Shown piece after piece: positions 1 through 5,542 of a stretch of 8,549 bases of DNA. How positions within the stretch are numbered: position 1 is the first letter of the stretch; each line of letters begins with the position of its first letter. The stretch comes from Gammaproteobacteria bacterium (GTDB lineage: Bacteria > Pseudomonadota > Gammaproteobacteria > Granulosicoccales > Granulosicoccaceae). The position numbers were made by a program, and so were the translations under genes. A model generated the notes under the pieces. The model was not told the DNA's origin, did not search any database, and was given only the letters and a program-made list of their open reading frames with translations. The stretch spans positions 1-8,549 of the forward strand of contig DOIU01000149.1 of the NCBI GenBank assembly GCA_003511825.1, read 5' to 3'.

Positions 1-19
1 GCTTTCGGGGTCCACTTCA
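1..19. mobile_element. Probable end of an IS3-family insertion sequence, cut by the window edge
   Basis: Read on the minus strand, these bases begin TGAAGTGGACCCCGAAAGC. IS3-family elements have termini that start with TG and end with CA, and many carry a TG-rich then ACCCC terminal repeat of this kind. The ATPase reading frame beginning at 136 keeps its family-like protein sequence up to base 20, then is broken exactly where this motif starts, and the first three bases of the motif (TGA) supply an in-frame stop. The match to IS3 ends is from memory; the transposase, the other end and any target duplication lie outside the window. A decayed gene end that merely resembles an IS terminus is the alternative. 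Confidence 0.5.
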
Positions 20-136
20 GTTCCTTGTTTGTTGATTTGTGGCCTTAGCTTCTTTGTCTGACAGCAGAACATTTAATCCATCGTGAAACTGAATCCGCTT
101 GAAACTCGGTAAAGAGCTACCAACGCTCAAAATCAC
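20..136 (-). pseudogene. 5' fragment of ABC-3C SMC-like ABC ATPase, interrupted before Walker A
   Basis: This is the first 39 codons of a P-loop ATPase of the ABC-three component conflict-system type (DUF2326-like N-terminus). The start is GTG at 136, overlapping the TGA of the middle component as GTGA, with AGGAG at 144-148 seven bases upstream. The peptide begins MILSVGSSLPSFKRI, has GLNVLLSD at residues 20-27 and ends QQTRN. In this family that stretch leads straight into a Walker A loop of RN-x-x-GK[ST] form. Instead a TGA stop follows the N codon, and bases 1-19 resemble an insertion-sequence terminus. The ATP-binding loop and everything after it are therefore missing from this reading frame. 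The rest of the gene may lie beyond the insertion, outside the window. The family call rests on the N-terminal pattern plus the two upstream partner genes; it is good but unconfirmed. Confidence 0.72.
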
Positions 137-378
137 TTTCCTTCTCCTGAACTTATCAAGCCTAGGTCGTAATCTACAGCCTGTATGGAATACAGAAAAC
201 TTAGAGCTAGAATAAACCAGTCATAAGACAACGGCGTTGCTTGTTGCGAACGCCGAGACTGAACGGATTCCCAGAGCTCGGAAATAGTGCACTTCTCCTC
301 GCTAACCACCTCTAGAATTTCACCGCCGATACCAATTAGCGAACGATCATGTTTAAGATGTTTGCTTGGTAGAATCAT
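133..378 (-). CDS. ABC-three component system middle component (MC6-like)
   Basis: This small 81-residue protein starts MILPSKHLKHDRSLIGIG and has the central pattern TPLSYDWFILALSFLYSI followed by an acidic tail. This matches my recollection of the MC6 class of ABC-3C middle components, which are about 75-85 residues and link the nuclease-like effector to the SMC-like ATPase in predicted anti-invader systems. The ATG overlaps the TGA of the upstream effector gene as ATGA, and its own TGA overlaps the GTG of the ATPase as GTGA, so all three are probably translationally coupled; it has no strong ribosome binding site of its own. No membrane segment or signal peptide is visible, so it should be cytoplasmic. 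The gene is intact, but with the ATPase interrupted its system is probably non-functional. The molecular role of middle components is a prediction from comparative genomics, not from this sequence. Confidence 0.8.
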   Translation of the reverse strand: MILPSKHLKHDRSLIGIGGEILEVVSEEKCTISELWESVQSRRSQQATPLSYDWFILALSFLYSIQAVDYDLGLISSGEGK

Positions 379-1334
379 ACTGCCGACCGTGCCGACACAT
401 TTTCAAAAATGTCACAGCTCTCAAATAAATGTGCTAACAAAGCTTGAGTAGCAACCTGCCGTTCCGGTGAGACCGTCCCTGACCCTGTTACAAACTCATA
501 AAGCCCAGTCATAATTTCACCAGGTTCAATATCTTGAGACTTTAAGTACCTATATCGGGCGTTAAATAGATCAGCTAACTCCTGACCCATTAAATGCTCA
601 GGATGACGATCGAAGTAGCCAGCGAAGAGGTGAGCGTTTTGCCAACCACCTGATATTAATGATCTCCAATGCCCAGGTAGGTTATTTGCGTCGAGCTTGT
701 CCGCAGGAACCGGTCCCAATTCCGAATTTACAGTCGACACCGATCGAGCCTCAATAGCCACTGAATTAACTAGGTCGCGGAGGACTTCTAGCTGCAAACC
801 CTGTGCATCAGAGTTTTTTGCAACGGGTCCAAGCAAACTATCAACCTGGGATTCACTAAGACTTGAAATACGTTGGCCAAAGCCTTCTAAACCGATAAAT
901 CCAAATTTTATTTCTGTGTTGCTAGCCTTGAGCCGTTCGAGTGACTCAACTGCTTCGATTGGCAGCCCATCCACAAAATTATGTACCATATACCACTCCT
1001 TCAATATGGTGGGTAATTTAGTCTTAGCCGTTAAGAAATCCTTTTCCATTTTAGAAATCAACGTTTTAACTTTACCAGTACCACCATTCAATGCGCCATA
1101 ACACTGATACACTTGACCGGTTGTCATCAAGTAACCGTCACAACCTTTGTCACCCAAAACACCAAATGCTCGAACTCTGACAAAATCATCGCCGTGCAAA
1201 TTTGACATAACATCCGAAAAAAAATCTTGGAAAGCATCACCTCCAGACTGTCGCAGCTTTAGCTCTAAAACAATCTTTAACCAATAGTCTTGACTCACAT
1301 CCATGAAATTTTTCGATGGAGCTGGTGCTCTCAT
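375..1334 (-). CDS. ABC-three component system effector, nuclease-like N-terminus plus C-terminal ABC-3C domain
   Basis: The protein is 319 residues from ATG at 1334, chosen because AGGAGG lies at 1338-1343, though only three bases upstream. In-frame starts at 1352 and 1394 have no comparable site, but a 339-residue form cannot be excluded. Residues 12-80 hold SQDYWLKIVLELKLRQ, HGDDFVRVR, GDKGCDGY (61-68) and VYQCYG (75-80). This is the layout of a PD-(D/E)xK/Mrr-like nuclease domain, with the Asp in GDKGCDGY as a likely metal ligand, but QCY stands where QxK is usual. The C-terminal half is helical and resembles the ABC-3C C-terminal domain (CTD10-like, from memory). It is the first gene of the operon and overlaps the middle component. 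The role would be nucleic-acid cleavage or recognition controlled by the ATPase; this is inferred from family and context. Confidence 0.72.
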   Translation of the reverse strand: MRAPAPSKNFMDVSQDYWLKIVLELKLRQSGGDAFQDFFSDVMSNLHGDDFVRVRAFGVLGDKGCDGYLMTTGQVYQCYGALNGGTGKVKTLISKMEKDFLTAKTKLPTILKEWYMVHNFVDGLPIEAVESLERLKASNTEIKFGFIGLEGFGQRISSLSESQVDSLLGPVAKNSDAQGLQLEVLRDLVNSVAIEARSVSTVNSELGPVPADKLDANNLPGHWRSLISGGWQNAHLFAGYFDRHPEHLMGQELADLFNARYRYLKSQDIEPGEIMTGLYEFVTGSGTVSPERQVATQALLAHLFESCDIFENVSARSAV

Positions 1335-1512
1335 TCGCCTCCTGCTATTCATTATGCTGAAAATCGGCTGAAAACTAGCCGGAATACTCAGCACTGGTTG
1401 CTAGTAATTTATTGCTGCGACGCGAAAAACATTTAGACCGGTTATGTCATACTAGGTACACAACTAATTGAACACCTAATGATAGACGAATGGACAAGAA
1501 GAGGAAGATATA

Positions 1513-1518
1513 ATTATA
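1513..1518 (-). promoter_or_regulatory. Candidate -10 box for the ABC-3C operon
   Basis: The minus strand reads TATAAT, a perfect sigma-70 -10 hexamer, about 180 bases upstream of the effector start. No convincing -35 lies at 16-18 bases; the -35 to -10 spacer is occupied by one arm of the 8-bp inverted repeat at 1524-1557. This suggests a promoter that needs or is blocked by a regulator, but the region is AT-rich and a chance hexamer is possible. Confidence 0.4.
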
Positions 1519-1523
1519 GGACG

Positions 1524-1557
1524 CTCCAGTGTCTACATTTATTTAAAAGCACTGGAG
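1524..1557. repeat. Perfect 8-bp inverted repeat between tRNA-Phe and the ABC-3C operon
   Basis: CTCCAGTG at 1524-1531 and CACTGGAG at 1550-1557 are exact reverse complements separated by 18 AT-rich bases. On the minus strand the nearer arm ends five bases before the TATAAT at 1518-1513, so the repeat sits over the -35 and spacer of the likely operon promoter and could be an operator. It has no T-run after it on either strand, so an intrinsic terminator for tRNA-Phe is unlikely. The rest of 1395-1584 holds no gene that I can see. Confidence 0.5.
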
Positions 1558-1584
1558 AAAACGATTTAACTTATTGAAATTTAA

Positions 1585-1660
<76 letters not shown>

Positions 1661-1689
1661 AGGGGGAGGTCTTGTAAGACGAAGCGCGT

Positions 1690-1718
1690 ATTAGACCCGT
1701 TGCGACGGCTGTAGTCAA
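1690..1718 (-). promoter_or_regulatory. Sigma-70 promoter of tRNA-Phe
   Basis: On the minus strand TTGACT (1718-1713) and TCTAAT (1695-1690) each match the consensus at five of six positions and are separated by exactly 17 bases. The bases after the -10 are GC-rich (ACGCGC), the discriminator type found at stable-RNA promoters under stringent control. A start near 1683 would leave a leader of about 22 bases before the mature tRNA end at 1660. Confidence 0.75.
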
Positions 1719-1755
1719 GTCGCCGCTCGGGAATATTTACGTGGGGTGCATTTGC

Positions 1756-2022
1756 CTATTGCGGGGTGAACTGCTCAGGCACGGTGCCACCTTCGCCGAA
1801 GAGGAATTTTTCCATTTCTTCTTCGAGGAACTCTCGGGCTTTGGGCTCGATCGGCGTAAGACGGTATTCGTTGATGAGCATGGTCTGGTGGCGCACCCAT
1901 TCTCCCCAAGCCTGCTTGGAAATATTGAGATAAATTCGCTTGCCCAGTTCGCCGGGATAGGTGGGGCGCTCAAGCCCTTCCAGTTCTTCGCCGAATTTTG
2001 CGCATTGTACCATTCGTGCCAT
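1756..2022 (-). CDS. yggX: Probable Fe(2+)-trafficking protein YggX
   Basis: This small cytoplasmic protein is linked in enterobacteria to iron handling and protection of Fe-S clusters from oxidation. The 88-residue product is close to the usual 90 or so and carries the family signature throughout: MARMVQCAKFGEELEGLERP at the N-terminus with the conserved Cys at position 7, then PYPGELGKRIY-like text, SKQAWGEWVRHQTMLINEYR and a helical acidic C-terminus. The ATG shares its A of TGATG with the mutY stop, so the two are translationally coupled. Pairing yggX with mutY is common in gammaproteobacteria and fits an oxidative-stress theme, since MutY needs a 4Fe-4S cluster. No intrinsic terminator is visible before tRNA-Phe. 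Confidence 0.96.
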   Translation of the reverse strand: MARMVQCAKFGEELEGLERPTYPGELGKRIYLNISKQAWGEWVRHQTMLINEYRLTPIEPKAREFLEEEMEKFLFGEGGTVPEQFTPQ

Positions 2023-3080
2023 CAGTTAAAGCTCCAGAAGCTATCGAGTATTTTGGCGACCGGTGCGGCCATGCCGCCGATGTCTGACCCGCATTTATAC
2101 CAGACCCCTTGTTCTTCCGCCACGGCTGCCTTGGGCGGGGTTTTCACAGGTAACCGCAAGACATTGATTTCTAGATGAAAGTGACTAAAGGTGTGGCGAA
2201 AACGCGCGTGCACCTCCGGCTCGGCGGTGCGCTCCAGCGCCCGCAATTGACACCAGGCATCGAGCTGATGCTCTGAATCGACCTCGGGCAAACTCCAGAG
2301 CCCCCCCCATATGCCATCGGGTGGGCGCTTGTACAGCCATACACGATCTTGCTTGTCAGTGGCCAACAGCATAACAGTGCTTTTGACGGGTATGGTACGG
2401 CGCAGCTTTTTGCCGGGGTAATTTTCGGGTACGCCCTCGGCATGCGCAACACAGATGTTGGCCAGCGGACAGTGATCGCAATCGGGCCGTGAACGTCGAC
2501 ACAGGGTTGCGCCGAGGTCCATCATCGCTTGGTTGTAGTGGTGCGTGCGGCCTTTGGGAGTGAGTGACTCCGACACAGCCCACAATTGCTTGAGCACATC
2601 CGTCTTACCTGGCCAACCGCCAATGCCAAAACATCGGGCCAATACGCGCTTGACGTTGCCGTCCAGAATCGCCTCATGCTGTTGGCTGGCAAGGCTAAGG
2701 ATAGCTCCAGCCGTTGAACGGCCAATGCCAGGCAGCGACTGCAAAGCCTCAGACGTGAGGGGCAACTCGCCAGCAAAGTCGTTTACGATAGACTTTGCAG
2801 CCTTGTGCAGATTCCGCGCTCGCGCATAGTAGCCAAGCCCTGACCAATGCGCGAGCACGTGGTCTTCATCCGCGCCGGCCAAATCAGACACGCTCGGGAA
2901 GCTGCGCATAAAGCGCTCGTAATAAGGAATGACGGTATTGACCTGCGTCTGCTGCAACATGATTTCACTGATCCAGACGCGATAGGGCGTGGGGTTTTGC
3001 TGCCACGGCAATGATTTGCGGCCATGCACATCAAACCATGCCAGCACCCGCCCATCAAAATCATCAACCACTACATTCAC
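2022..3080 (-). CDS. mutY: Adenine DNA glycosylase MutY
   Basis: MutY removes adenine mispaired with 8-oxoguanine in base-excision repair. The 352-residue protein has the full family layout: catalytic Glu39 in SEIMLQQTQV, the helix-hairpin-helix LPGIGRSTAGA at 116-126, catalytic Asp140 in LDGNVKRVL, and the 4Fe-4S ligands Cys194, Cys201, Cys204 and Cys210 with C-x6-C-x2-C-x5-C spacing. The C-terminal NUDIX-like 8-oxoG recognition domain runs from about 230 with GIWGGLWSLPE and an FSH motif at 298-300. The start is uncertain: GTG at 3080 gives two extra residues relative to E. coli, and GTG at 3071 (codon 4) is possible; neither has a clear ribosome binding site. The codons for W258-G259-G260 form an uninterrupted run of eight G. 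Its stop overlaps the yggX start. Confidence 0.97.
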   Translation of the reverse strand: MNVVVDDFDGRVLAWFDVHGRKSLPWQQNPTPYRVWISEIMLQQTQVNTVIPYYERFMRSFPSVSDLAGADEDHVLAHWSGLGYYARARNLHKAAKSIVNDFAGELPLTSEALQSLPGIGRSTAGAILSLASQQHEAILDGNVKRVLARCFGIGGWPGKTDVLKQLWAVSESLTPKGRTHHYNQAMMDLGATLCRRSRPDCDHCPLANICVAHAEGVPENYPGKKLRRTIPVKSTVMLLATDKQDRVWLYKRPPDGIWGGLWSLPEVDSEHQLDAWCQLRALERTAEPEVHARFRHTFSHFHLEINVLRLPVKTPPKAAVAEEQGVWYKCGSDIGGMAAPVAKILDSFWSFN

Positions 3081-3109
3081 GCATACAGCCCAGCCACGAA
3101 ACTGTTGGC

Positions 3110-3115
3110 ACTATA
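3110..3115 (-). promoter_or_regulatory. Candidate -10 box for mutY-yggX
   Basis: The minus strand reads TATAGT about 30 bases upstream of the mutY GTG, which would give a leader of roughly 22 bases. No good -35 hexamer is present at the usual distance. It is the best candidate in the 110-base divergent gap, but remains weak. Confidence 0.3.
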
Positions 3116-3159
3116 GCGGATTTTTCGGCGCGGAAAAAACACTTCAAAAGGCTATTCTG

Positions 3160-3165
3160 TATACT
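3160..3165 (+). promoter_or_regulatory. Candidate -10 box for the AraC-like gene
   Basis: TATACT matches the -10 consensus at five of six positions and lies about 25 bases before the ATG at 3191. No recognisable -35 is found 16-18 bases upstream, which is common at activator-dependent promoters. Chance occurrence is possible. Confidence 0.28.
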
Positions 3166-3190
3166 GAACTTTTGCCCCAAATGCGCTGCT

Positions 3191-3799
3191 ATGAAGAATA
3201 ATGTCCTGCCCTTAGCCCTCTACAGCAACCCAGGCGTCAAGGCAATTATTCGCGCAGAGGACTCTTGCATTCTGTACAAGCGATTGACTGGAGATCTGCG
3301 CGAACAGGAAAAGATTTCGACGTCGCATTGTATGACATTCGTCGCCAAAGGCACGGTGCAGGTAAAAACCTACGAAGGCCACTGCGTCACTGCCGGCGAG
3401 AATGAACTGCTGTTCATGCCACAAGACACCTACACAATCTCGGATCTTATCCTTGATGACGACGCGATAGAGGTATTTTTAGTGTTCTTTGATCAGGAGA
3501 TCGCGATGGATTTTCTGCGCGCGACCGGTATGAAGCGCTACCCAACGCATGCGGAGTCCAGAGCAATTTGCAAGCTGAACACGGGCAGCACCGTGCCCCA
3601 GTACTTTACCGCATTAAAAGAGATGTATCTCAGCATAGACAGCGCTCCTCATCTGCTTAAGATCAAGATACTGGAATTTTTGCACTTGGTGCATCGCGAC
3701 AACCCTCGCCTTATCCTTAGCACCCTTACCGCGTCCGATGTACAGAAACGTCGCCGCAGTATTGAAACGATTATGCTAAACAACTACGACAGCGCCTGA
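3191..3799 (+). CDS. AraC/ExsA-type regulator sensor domain lacking its helix-turn-helix
   Basis: The 202-residue product begins MKNNVLPLALYSNPG and shows the N-terminal cupin-like sensor half of an AraC-family regulator: a beta-rich segment with FVAKGTVQVKTYEGH (50-64), LLFMPQDTYTISD (73-85) and a helical segment LLKIKILEFLHLV (155-167). Full-length relatives continue from RRSIETIMLNNY into two helix-turn-helix motifs of about 100 residues. Here the frame stops at NNYDSA, exactly where that domain should begin, and the 99 bases before the next gene do not encode it in the frame I checked. The ATG at 3191 has no clear ribosome binding site; an in-frame extension to 3011 would overlap mutY and is unlikely. 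It sits divergent from mutY and upstream of the plus-strand cassette it may once have controlled. It could be a degraded regulator or a DNA-binding-free modulator. Confidence 0.7.
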   Translation: MKNNVLPLALYSNPGVKAIIRAEDSCILYKRLTGDLREQEKISTSHCMTFVAKGTVQVKTYEGHCVTAGENELLFMPQDTYTISDLILDDDAIEVFLVFFDQEIAMDFLRATGMKRYPTHAESRAICKLNTGSTVPQYFTALKEMYLSIDSAPHLLKIKILEFLHLVHRDNPRLILSTLTASDVQKRRRSIETIMLNNYDSA

Positions 3800-3843
3800 A
3801 CCAAAACCACCACGTTTGACATTTTATGAGTAGTTGCCGTCAT

Positions 3844-3894
3844 AGCCTCTCTTATCATGGCGGGCAGTTCACGTGTATTCACTACAGAGAGGCT
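3844..3894 (+). repeat. 9-bp inverted repeat whose right arm covers the ribosome binding site of the NTF2-like gene
   Basis: AGCCTCTCT at 3844-3852 and AGAGAGGCT at 3886-3894 are exact reverse complements 33 bases apart. The right arm contains the AGAGAGG ribosome binding site six bases before the ATG at 3899. If transcription begins upstream of 3844 (TTGACA occurs at 3816-3821, with only a poor -10 near 3838), the mRNA could fold and mask the site; if the TATCAT at 3853-3858 is the -10, the left arm is not transcribed and the repeat could act only as DNA. Confidence 0.4.
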
Positions 3895-3898
3895 TCTC

Positions 3899-4369
3899 AT
3901 GAAATCACCAGGCTTGGCTTTATGCTTATTGCTGAACGCAGGTTACGTATCCGCCGCCGACGTTGAAGACGTACTGGGCAACTACATGGCCGCGTGGAGC
4001 GCGCACGACAGCAGCAAAATCGTGAGCTTTTTTGCGGAAAATGTCATCTGGTATGACTTGCCATCTGACAGTGTCACTCAGGGTAAAGAGGCTGTAGGCC
4101 CAGCCATTGTTAGCGCATTTTTGGGTCAGGTCGACAATATGTACTGGGTGCGCAGCGGGGACACCTTTGTCAGCGGCAACACTGCGATCTACGAATGGAC
4201 CTACGGCGGCACCTTTAATGGCAACTGGGGCGACACTCAGGTCGACGATAAGACCTTCGCAATAAAGGGTCTCAGCACAACCACCATCAACGACGATGGA
4301 AAGATCGTCGCTCAGAAGGACTACTATGACGTCGCGAGCTTCGCACAGGCGCTGGGAGTCGGGCAATGA
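3899..4369 (+). CDS. Exported NTF2/SnoaL-like protein
   Basis: The 156-residue product starts at ATG 3899, preferred over 3857 because AGAGAGG lies six bases upstream and because it opens with a signal peptide: Lys2, a hydrophobic stretch GLALCLLLNAGY (5-16) and a VSA or SAA cleavage site near residue 19-20. The mature part begins with a helix (DVEDVLGNYMAAWSAHD), then SKIVSFFAENVIWYDLP, the typical opening of the SnoaL-like, ketosteroid-isomerase-type alpha+beta barrel, and ends with strands such as TAIYEWTYGGTF and ISTT-like text in KGLSTTTINDDGKIV. The fold binds small hydrophobic ligands in a deep pocket; members may be isomerases, cyclases or non-catalytic. The location is predicted periplasmic, unlike its cytoplasmic neighbours. 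Its stop overlaps the next start as ATGA. The substrate is unknown. Confidence 0.78.
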   Translation: MKSPGLALCLLLNAGYVSAADVEDVLGNYMAAWSAHDSSKIVSFFAENVIWYDLPSDSVTQGKEAVGPAIVSAFLGQVDNMYWVRSGDTFVSGNTAIYEWTYGGTFNGNWGDTQVDDKTFAIKGLSTTTINDDGKIVAQKDYYDVASFAQALGVGQ

Positions 4370-4656
4370 GCGTGACCGTTATCTTGGAAGCCGCCATCAA
4401 ACCCGGTAAAAAAGACGCGCTCGTCGCGCTGCTTGACAGCTTGCTGCCCGAAACACGGGCGTACCAAGGCCTCACTCACATTACTATTCATACCGATGCC
4501 AAGGGCGAGAATATCCTGTTCTACGAAGAGTGGGAAAGCGCCGCAAACTACGAAGACTATTTGCAATGGCGAACGGAAACCGGCGTGATGGATAAGTTGG
4601 GTGCGCATTTCTCAGCCCCGCCAGCCATCCGTTACTTCAACCCAGAAAACATTTAG
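4366..4656 (+). CDS. ABM-domain (putative quinol) monooxygenase-like protein
   Basis: The 96-residue protein has the size and pattern of the antibiotic biosynthesis monooxygenase fold, a dimeric ferredoxin-like alpha+beta barrel. It shows an opening strand VTVILEAAIKPGKKDAL, a helix DALVALLDSLLPETRAY, a strand GLTHITIHTD, then ENILFYEEWESAANYEDYLQ, the diagnostic YEEW...S...Y segment, and a C-terminal strand AIRYFNP. Characterised relatives such as YgiN oxidise quinols without a cofactor; others have unrelated roles, so catalysis is not proven here. The ATG overlaps the upstream stop as ATGA, implying translational coupling, and the dehydrogenase follows eight bases downstream. Together with that reductase it suggests oxidation and reduction of a quinone-like or aromatic compound; this is inference. 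Confidence 0.85.
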   Translation: MSVTVILEAAIKPGKKDALVALLDSLLPETRAYQGLTHITIHTDAKGENILFYEEWESAANYEDYLQWRTETGVMDKLGAHFSAPPAIRYFNPENI

Positions 4657-4664
4657 GGGGCACT

Positions 4665-5526
4665 ATGCCAAGCACACTACTCGTGACGGGGGCCAATGGT
4701 GCTTTCGGGCAGCTCATCGTACGCGCAGCGCTCGCCCGCGACCATCGTGTCGTCGGCACTCTGCGCGAGGTGAGCGGACGCAACGCCTCCGCTGCCGACA
4801 CCCTGCGCTCTGAAGGTGCCGTCATTGTAGAAATGGATGTCACCCAGGAGAGCAGCGTAACAGCCGGCGTGGATGCAGCACTCGACGCCGTCGGCACTCT
4901 GGATGCTGTCGTGAACAACGCAGGCATCGGCGCATACGGTATTCAAGAGGCCTTTCAGGCGACAGCGTGGCAGCAACTCTTTGATGTCAATGTATGGGGT
5001 AGTACAGCGCGTGAATCGCGCTGTACTACCCCATATGCGTCAACGGCAATCGGGCGTACTGATTCATGTATCGAGCTTGCTTGGACGTATGGTGCTGCCA
5101 TTCTGGGGCGCGTATAGCGCATCCAAATGGGCACTGGAAGCGCTGGCTGAAACCTATCGTGTGGAGTTGTCCGACTACGGTGTTGATAGTTGCATTGTTG
5201 AACCAGGCCCTTTCCCTACGGAGTTCTTCGGTGGGTTAGTCGCTGCGGATGATCCAGCCCGGGCCAGCGACTATGGCGATATGGCAAAGGCCGCTGAACA
5301 GTCATTTGCTGACTTTGGCAAGGCGCTGGCAGCGATCCCCGCACAGAAGCCACAACTCGTTGCCGATGCCATCGTCGCGCTCATTGAAGCGCCCAGTGAG
5401 CAGCGACCACTGCGGACCACGGTTGATGAAATGGGGATTGGTGAGCATGTGAGGCAGCACAACGCAAGTCATGACAGCATGATCACTGCGATTTACGAGA
5501 ACCTCGGGATCGGCTCCACCCGGTAA
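4665..5526 (+). pseudogene. Short-chain dehydrogenase/reductase (SDR) broken by a +1 frameshift at a palindrome
   Basis: Two overlapping frames make one classical SDR of about 286 residues. The first (from ATG 4665, AGGGGG five bases upstream) carries the NAD(P)-binding TGANGAFG (8-15), MDVT (57-60), NNAGIG (84-89) and FDVNV (106-110). It then loses similarity and stops at TAG 5115. The second frame takes over at 4993 with YGVVQRVNRAVLPHMR, IHVSS (catalytic Ser about 5071-5076), YSASK (Tyr at 5113-5115, Lys at 5125-5127) and a complete C-terminus to TAA 5526. Neither half alone has both cofactor site and catalytic triad. The switch lies within 4992-5007, the left arm of a perfect hairpin. Compared with the usual NVxGxxRVNRAVLP spacing there is one extra base. 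Sequencing or assembly error, or programmed frameshifting, are alternatives. Last gene of the cassette before a terminator. Confidence 0.85.
4993..5035 (+). repeat. Perfect 19-bp inverted repeat with 5-base loop inside the SDR gene
   Basis: The left arm 4993-5011 (TATGGGGTAGTACAGCGCG) and the right arm 5017-5035 are exact reverse complements around the loop TGAAT. Two further G-T wobble pairs extend the RNA form. The right arm encodes the conserved RAVLPHM; the left arm coincides with the frameshift. It has no T-run and lies mid-gene, so it is not a terminator. Confidence 0.95.
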
Positions 5527-5542
5527 GATGAGGTCTGCGTTG

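Noticed and set aside
697..1101. Plus-strand frame of 134 codons opposite the ABC-3C effector
   Set aside because: It has no family resemblance or ribosome binding site and is fully covered by the conserved effector gene on the other strand.
1741..2178. Plus-strand frame of 145 codons across yggX and the end of mutY
   Set aside because: It is the antisense shadow of two well-recognised genes.
3121..3138. TTTTTC and GAAAAA hairpin between mutY and the AraC-like gene
   Set aside because: The stem is six mostly A-T pairs, lies between divergent starts and has no following T-run, so it is not credible as a terminator.
3011..3190. N-terminal extension of the AraC-like gene to 262 residues
   Set aside because: It would run antisense through the start of mutY and through the divergent promoter region, and its residues do not resemble the family N-terminus, which starts well at 3191.
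3926..4366. Minus-strand frame of 146 codons opposite the NTF2-like gene
   Set aside because: It lacks any family signal, while the plus strand has a signal peptide, ribosome binding site and coupled neighbour.
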